Of a DNA stretch of 64,000 nt, positions 60,954 through 64,000 are shown in pieces. Position numbers and translations under genes: made by a program. Below the pieces are notes generated by a model that saw nothing but the letters and a program-made list of their open reading frames with translations, ran no database searches and had not been told where the DNA came from. Within the stretch, counting starts at the first letter, position 1. Every line of letters begins with the position of its first letter. Origin of the DNA: Gp1-AA122 sp036378535 (lineage in GTDB: Bacteria; Acidobacteriota; Terriglobia; Terriglobales; Acidobacteriaceae); the NCBI GenBank assembly GCA_036378535.1, contig DASUWH010000046.1:1-64000 (forward strand), written 5' to 3'.

Positions 60954-62882
60954 TTAGAAATTTACCAGACTGGAGAATCGGGGGAAACGCGGGTCAGAAC
61001 GCAGGGCCGCCATTTCCGGATCAGACCGGAAGAAAACCATGGAAGTGGACTTGTCGACAGCAGCTTTTTGTAACCAATCAAAGGTTTGATCCTGGTCGCC
61101 TAGACCCTCGTAGATCAGGGCGATTGCGTACGGCGGGATGTATTGTGTCCCGGCCCGCGACAACAGGTCTTGCAGAATGCCGCGAGCCTTATCTGCGTTT
61201 CCGGAAGTCCCGTACGCGTGCCCCATCGAGGCTTCGTAATAGGGATCGCCACCGGAAAGCTTCACGGCTTTTTCGAACTCTGGTATGGCGAGCGCGTATT
61301 GACCACGGGCTTCATAAACCTGCGCCAATCGAAAATGAGTACGCGGAAACTCGGGGTCGATCTCTATTGCTTTCTTCAACGTTTCCACAGACTGGTCATA
61401 ACGGCCGGCAAGAGCAAATGTCCATCCCGCGTTGCTGCCGACAATCAAGGAAAGGGGATCGTCATGCAACGCTCGCTGTGCTTGAGCAATAGCCTCCGGA
61501 TACTGGCCTTTCGCTGCCAGACTTTCGCCGTACCACGAGTGTGCCATGGCATCGTTAGGATTCTCGGACAAAGCGCGTTGGAATTCGGTTCCGGCTGCTG
61601 ATTTATCCCAGTCGTAGTAGAAATGAATGAATCCCATGGCCGCGTGCGCCGCGGCCAGGCTATCGTCCATCTGCAACGCTCGCAAGGCCGCACCCTTCGC
61701 GCTGCTGAATGCTTCCTTTGGCGGGAGCACCGAATACAAACCTAAGGTTGCATAGGAGTCGGCAACCCCTACGTAAGCTTCGGCAAAGTTGGGATCCAGT
61801 TTGATGGCTTGGCGGAAGTAATCGAGTCCCTTTTTCAACCCGCTCTCGGTTCGTTTATTCCAAAAGTAACGGCCCTTCATGTAGGCGTCGTATGCGTCCA
61901 GATTTTCCGTTGGACGCCTGGCGAATTTCCGGCTCTCCTCGCCAGTCAGTTGCAGGCGAATCGACTGTGCTGCCATCTCCGATAGTGTGTCCTCCAGTGA
62001 AAAAATATTTGTGAACTGGCGGTCGAAACTGTCTGCCCAAAGCTGCTGTCCGTCCTGCACGCGGATCAGTTGCACGGTAATGCGTACGCGGTCGCCATCG
62101 CGCTGGATCCTTCCATCCAGGACCGCGTCCACGCCCTGCTCCCGGCCTGCATCCTGCGGGGATTTTTCGGTCCTTGCATATTGCTGGATCGCGCTGGTTG
62201 GGCGAACGATAATCTTTCCGGTGTTGGCCAACTTTGTGATTACCGCGTCGGCCATCCCCAAGCCCAGATACTTATCGGGACTGTTGCTGCCCAAAGTTTG
62301 GAAGGGCAGGACCGCGAGAGAACGAATGTCAGCGCCTTGTGTCGATCTCTGCTGGCCATTTCCGCGGTGCATCGCAAGACCTGTCACTAGCAGCACAATC
62401 AATCCAATTCCAGCAACGAGAGTGTAAAGCCATTGCTTGCCGGCGTGCTGTCCCGGAACCTGGGCTGCTGCCGCGATCTTCATTTGCGTGACTGCCGGAG
62501 GTATCGAAACGTTCTGCACCGGCCTGGAAGAACTTATAATCAATGCGCTGTCATCACGGCGCTTCACTTCGGCGACAAAGCGGTATCCCCGTTTGGAAAC
62601 GGTCTCGATGTAGCGGTGCTGCCCACGATCGTCGTTTAAGGCTTTTCTGAGTTGCGAGATGGTGACGGCAAGATTGCCCTCCTCCACGAATGCCCCCGGC
62701 CAGACAAGCTTCAGTAATTCTTCTTTTTCGACCAGGTGCCCCGAGCGGTCCACGAGCGCAAGTAAAAGGTCAAAACCTTTGGGCGTGAGAGAGACCGGTT
62801 GCCCATCGCATAGAAGCAACCGCTCCGGTGGATCTAGCTGGAAGGGCCCGAACTCGTACAAAACATTCGCTGGAGCTGCCAT
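60954..62882 (-). CDS. CadC-like winged-helix regulator with TolB-N-like and TPR domains
   Basis: 642 residues. An OmpR/PhoB-type winged helix is at ~10-105 (ERLLLCDGQPVSLTPKGFDL; VTISQLRKALNDD; IETVSKRGYRFVAEV). A single TM helix (LVAGIGLIVLLVTGLAM) lies near residue 160. A TolB-N-like segment follows (SLAVLPFQTLGSNSPDKYLG), then about seven TPRs. There is no receiver domain, so it is a one-component membrane regulator whose external or TPR part senses the signal. A near-perfect palindrome lies 12 bp upstream of its start, and its motif recurs upstream of the receptor at 50778, so it probably regulates itself and the receptor. Confidence 0.9.
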   Translation of the reverse strand: MAAPANVLYEFGPFQLDPPERLLLCDGQPVSLTPKGFDLLLALVDRSGHLVEKEELLKLVWPGAFVEEGNLAVTISQLRKALNDDRGQHRYIETVSKRGYRFVAEVKRRDDSALIISSSRPVQNVSIPPAVTQMKIAAAAQVPGQHAGKQWLYTLVAGIGLIVLLVTGLAMHRGNGQQRSTQGADIRSLAVLPFQTLGSNSPDKYLGLGMADAVITKLANTGKIIVRPTSAIQQYARTEKSPQDAGREQGVDAVLDGRIQRDGDRVRITVQLIRVQDGQQLWADSFDRQFTNIFSLEDTLSEMAAQSIRLQLTGEESRKFARRPTENLDAYDAYMKGRYFWNKRTESGLKKGLDYFRQAIKLDPNFAEAYVGVADSYATLGLYSVLPPKEAFSSAKGAALRALQMDDSLAAAHAAMGFIHFYYDWDKSAAGTEFQRALSENPNDAMAHSWYGESLAAKGQYPEAIAQAQRALHDDPLSLIVGSNAGWTFALAGRYDQSVETLKKAIEIDPEFPRTHFRLAQVYEARGQYALAIPEFEKAVKLSGGDPYYEASMGHAYGTSGNADKARGILQDLLSRAGTQYIPPYAIALIYEGLGDQDQTFDWLQKAAVDKSTSMVFFRSDPEMAALRSDPRFPRFSSLVNF

Positions 62883-62893
62883 CGTAATCGAAC

Positions 62894-62918
62894 AAAAGAA
62901 ATTCTTAAGATTTCTTTT
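62894..62918. promoter_or_regulatory. 25-bp palindrome upstream of the winged-helix gene
   Basis: AAAAGAAA and TTTCTTTT arms flank a TCTTAAGA core, with one extra T breaking perfect symmetry. It is 12 bp from the regulator's start codon. The 19-bp piece 62899-62917 is an exact inverted copy of 54294-54312. Likely operator or promoter element, between the regulator and the divergent dctA-like gene. Confidence 0.55.
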
Positions 62919-63182
62919 GGCATTCCCACAGGACGTTTAGCTGCCCAATCGTTACGGTCGGGTGACGATTTGACCGGAGGCAGCTTCGTCCCCAAAGGGT
63001 TGCGATTATAGCTCAGTTATCAGTGCGTCAACCAGGAAAACGGAGAGGACTGTCCTAAGCACTTCATCTTGAACCAAAGTGTCTCTTGCCGACCTAACTT
63101 CGCAGCCGTTGTTCGTCCAACCCCCGCAATCCGCCATTTCTAATTCCAGGGGCAGTTCGCGCAACCGCTACAGGGGAGAAGC

Positions 63183-64000
63183 TTGAGCACAGAAGCCTCA
63201 CCCCTGGTCGCTGCCTCTCCCGGTGATCTGCCGATTCCAGCGGGCAAAAAGCCTTTTTACGCCACTTTGTGGGTTCAGGTTCTAATCGCGATAGGACTGG
63301 CGGTGGTTTTCGGTTATGTCAACCCGGCCCATGCCGTCCAAATGAAGCCTTTGGGCGACGCCTTCATCCGGCTGATTGCGATGATTATCACGGTTGTGAT
63401 TTTTTGCACCGTCGTGACCGGCATTGCCGGCATGGAAGACATGCGCAAAGTCGGGCGCGTCGGCGGGAAGGCGATTCTTTATTTCGAGATCGTCTCCACG
63501 CTGGCGCTGCTCATCGGCCTGATTGTAGGCAACCTGGTCAAGACCGGGTCTGGGTTTAACGCAAATCCGGCGACCTTGGACACTCGCGAGGTTGCAGCCT
63601 ACGCCGGGCAGGCAAAGGCTCAAACCCTGGCCGACTTTTTTTTGCACATCATTCCGACTACCGTGGTCGATGCATTTGCCAAGGGCGATATCCTGGAGGT
63701 GCTGCTGGTTGCACTCCTTTTCGGATTCGCCATGTCTGCTGCCCGACACCGCTGTAAGCCGCTATTGAATGTAATTGAAGCGACCACCCAGGCAGTATTC
63801 GCAGTCGTCAATATCATCATGAAATTCGCTCCCATTGGGGTATTTGGAGCTATGGCATTCACCGTCGGCAAGTACGGAATCGCATCGCTCGGTCCCCTGG
63901 CAAAGCTGATTGGCGTTTTCTACCTCACCTCGGTGCTATTCGTGCTTCTGGTAATGGGAGGGATAGCCCGACTGGCGGGCTTCGGCATCTTGCGCTTTCT
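63183..64000 (+). CDS. dctA: DctA-type C4-dicarboxylate:cation symporter, 5' part
   Basis: 272 residues before the window ends, no stop. The start is TTG with AGGGGAG a few bases upstream; the first downstream ATG is inside the family domain. Signature regions of the dicarboxylate/amino-acid:cation symporter family are present: LGDAFIRLIAMIITVVIFCT, the IPTTVVDAFAKGDILEVLLV segment and MKFAPIGVFGAMAFTVGKYG. This matches DctA (succinate, fumarate, malate uptake) better than GltP, on the pattern FAKGDILQVL. It is divergent from the winged-helix regulator, 300 bp away. Confidence 0.88.
   Translation, partial: MSTEASPLVAASPGDLPIPAGKKPFYATLWVQVLIAIGLAVVFGYVNPAHAVQMKPLGDAFIRLIAMIITVVIFCTVVTGIAGMEDMRKVGRVGGKAILYFEIVSTLALLIGLIVGNLVKTGSGFNANPATLDTREVAAYAGQAKAQTLADFFLHIIPTTVVDAFAKGDILEVLLVALLFGFAMSAARHRCKPLLNVIEATTQAVFAVVNIIMKFAPIGVFGAMAFTVGKYGIASLGPLAKLIGVFYLTSVLFVLLVMGGIARLAGFGILRF

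Overview
The window looks like chromosome of an acidobacterium (Acidobacteriota, Terriglobia/Koribacter-like). The evidence is two ~1,100-residue Oar-like TonB-dependent receptors with an N-terminal carboxypeptidase-regulatory domain, a membrane-anchored Ser/Thr kinase with TPRs, a CadC-like winged-helix/TolB/TPR regulator, many secreted NHL/Vgb propeller proteins, secreted amidohydrolases and a short LigD-type ligase. This assignment rests on gene style only; there is no rRNA or marker gene here.

Layout. (a) 1-4.1 kb is sparse, with small accessory-type genes: an RRM RNA-binding protein, tiny membrane proteins, a zinc-ribbon protein and a ParB-like nuclease-domain protein. (b) At 4081-4137 lies the 3' part of a tRNA-Lys(CTT)-like gene. 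Its last 37 bp (4101-4137) recur exactly and in the same orientation at 41398-41434. A tyrosine recombinase gene sits 10 bp inside the left copy, so 4.1-41.4 kb reads as a 37.3-kb tRNA-targeted genomic island without recognisable transfer genes. (c) The island's left third (6.1-15.8 kb) is a plus-strand multiheme cytochrome cluster: 16-heme cytochrome, NHL propeller, 4-heme cytochrome with its own terminator, SurA-like prolyl isomerase, outer-membrane barrel, second NHL propeller, and a 12-site cytochrome. This composition suggests electron transfer across or outside the outer membrane. (d) The rest of the island holds a GH99-like lipoprotein, a minimal DNA ligase, the kinase, a 2,169-aa secreted propeller protein with NPQYT tandem repeats, an ArsR/AHSA1 pair, a frameshifted Tat-type metallophosphoesterase, three secreted amidohydrolases, an HExxH peptidase, and an OsmC protein whose second active-site Cys codon is TGA followed by a SECIS-like hairpin (candidate selenoprotein). 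(e) To the right of the island are an NHL protein, a penicillin acylase, two Oar-like receptors flanking a frameshifted metallo-beta-lactamase-fold gene, and a minus-strand catabolic operon (aldehyde dehydrogenase, ThDP-dependent decarboxylase-type enzyme, MFS transporter, VOC protein). They are followed by a divergent alpha/beta hydrolase, the winged-helix/TPR regulator, and the 5' part of a DctA-type dicarboxylate transporter that runs off the window.

How they may work together. The right-hand block looks like uptake and breakdown of an organic acid or ester: receptor across the outer membrane, hydrolase, MFS/DctA import, 2-keto-acid decarboxylation, aldehyde oxidation. A 19-bp AT-rich motif just upstream of the regulator recurs, inverted, upstream of one receptor, and a related direct repeat lies upstream of the other, hinting at a shared regulon. 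The island adds a respiratory-type cytochrome conduit and peptide/amide hydrolysis.

Several genes carry single-base frameshifts (integrase, metallophosphoesterase, metallo-beta-lactamase). Two lie in short homopolymers, so assembly error cannot be excluded.
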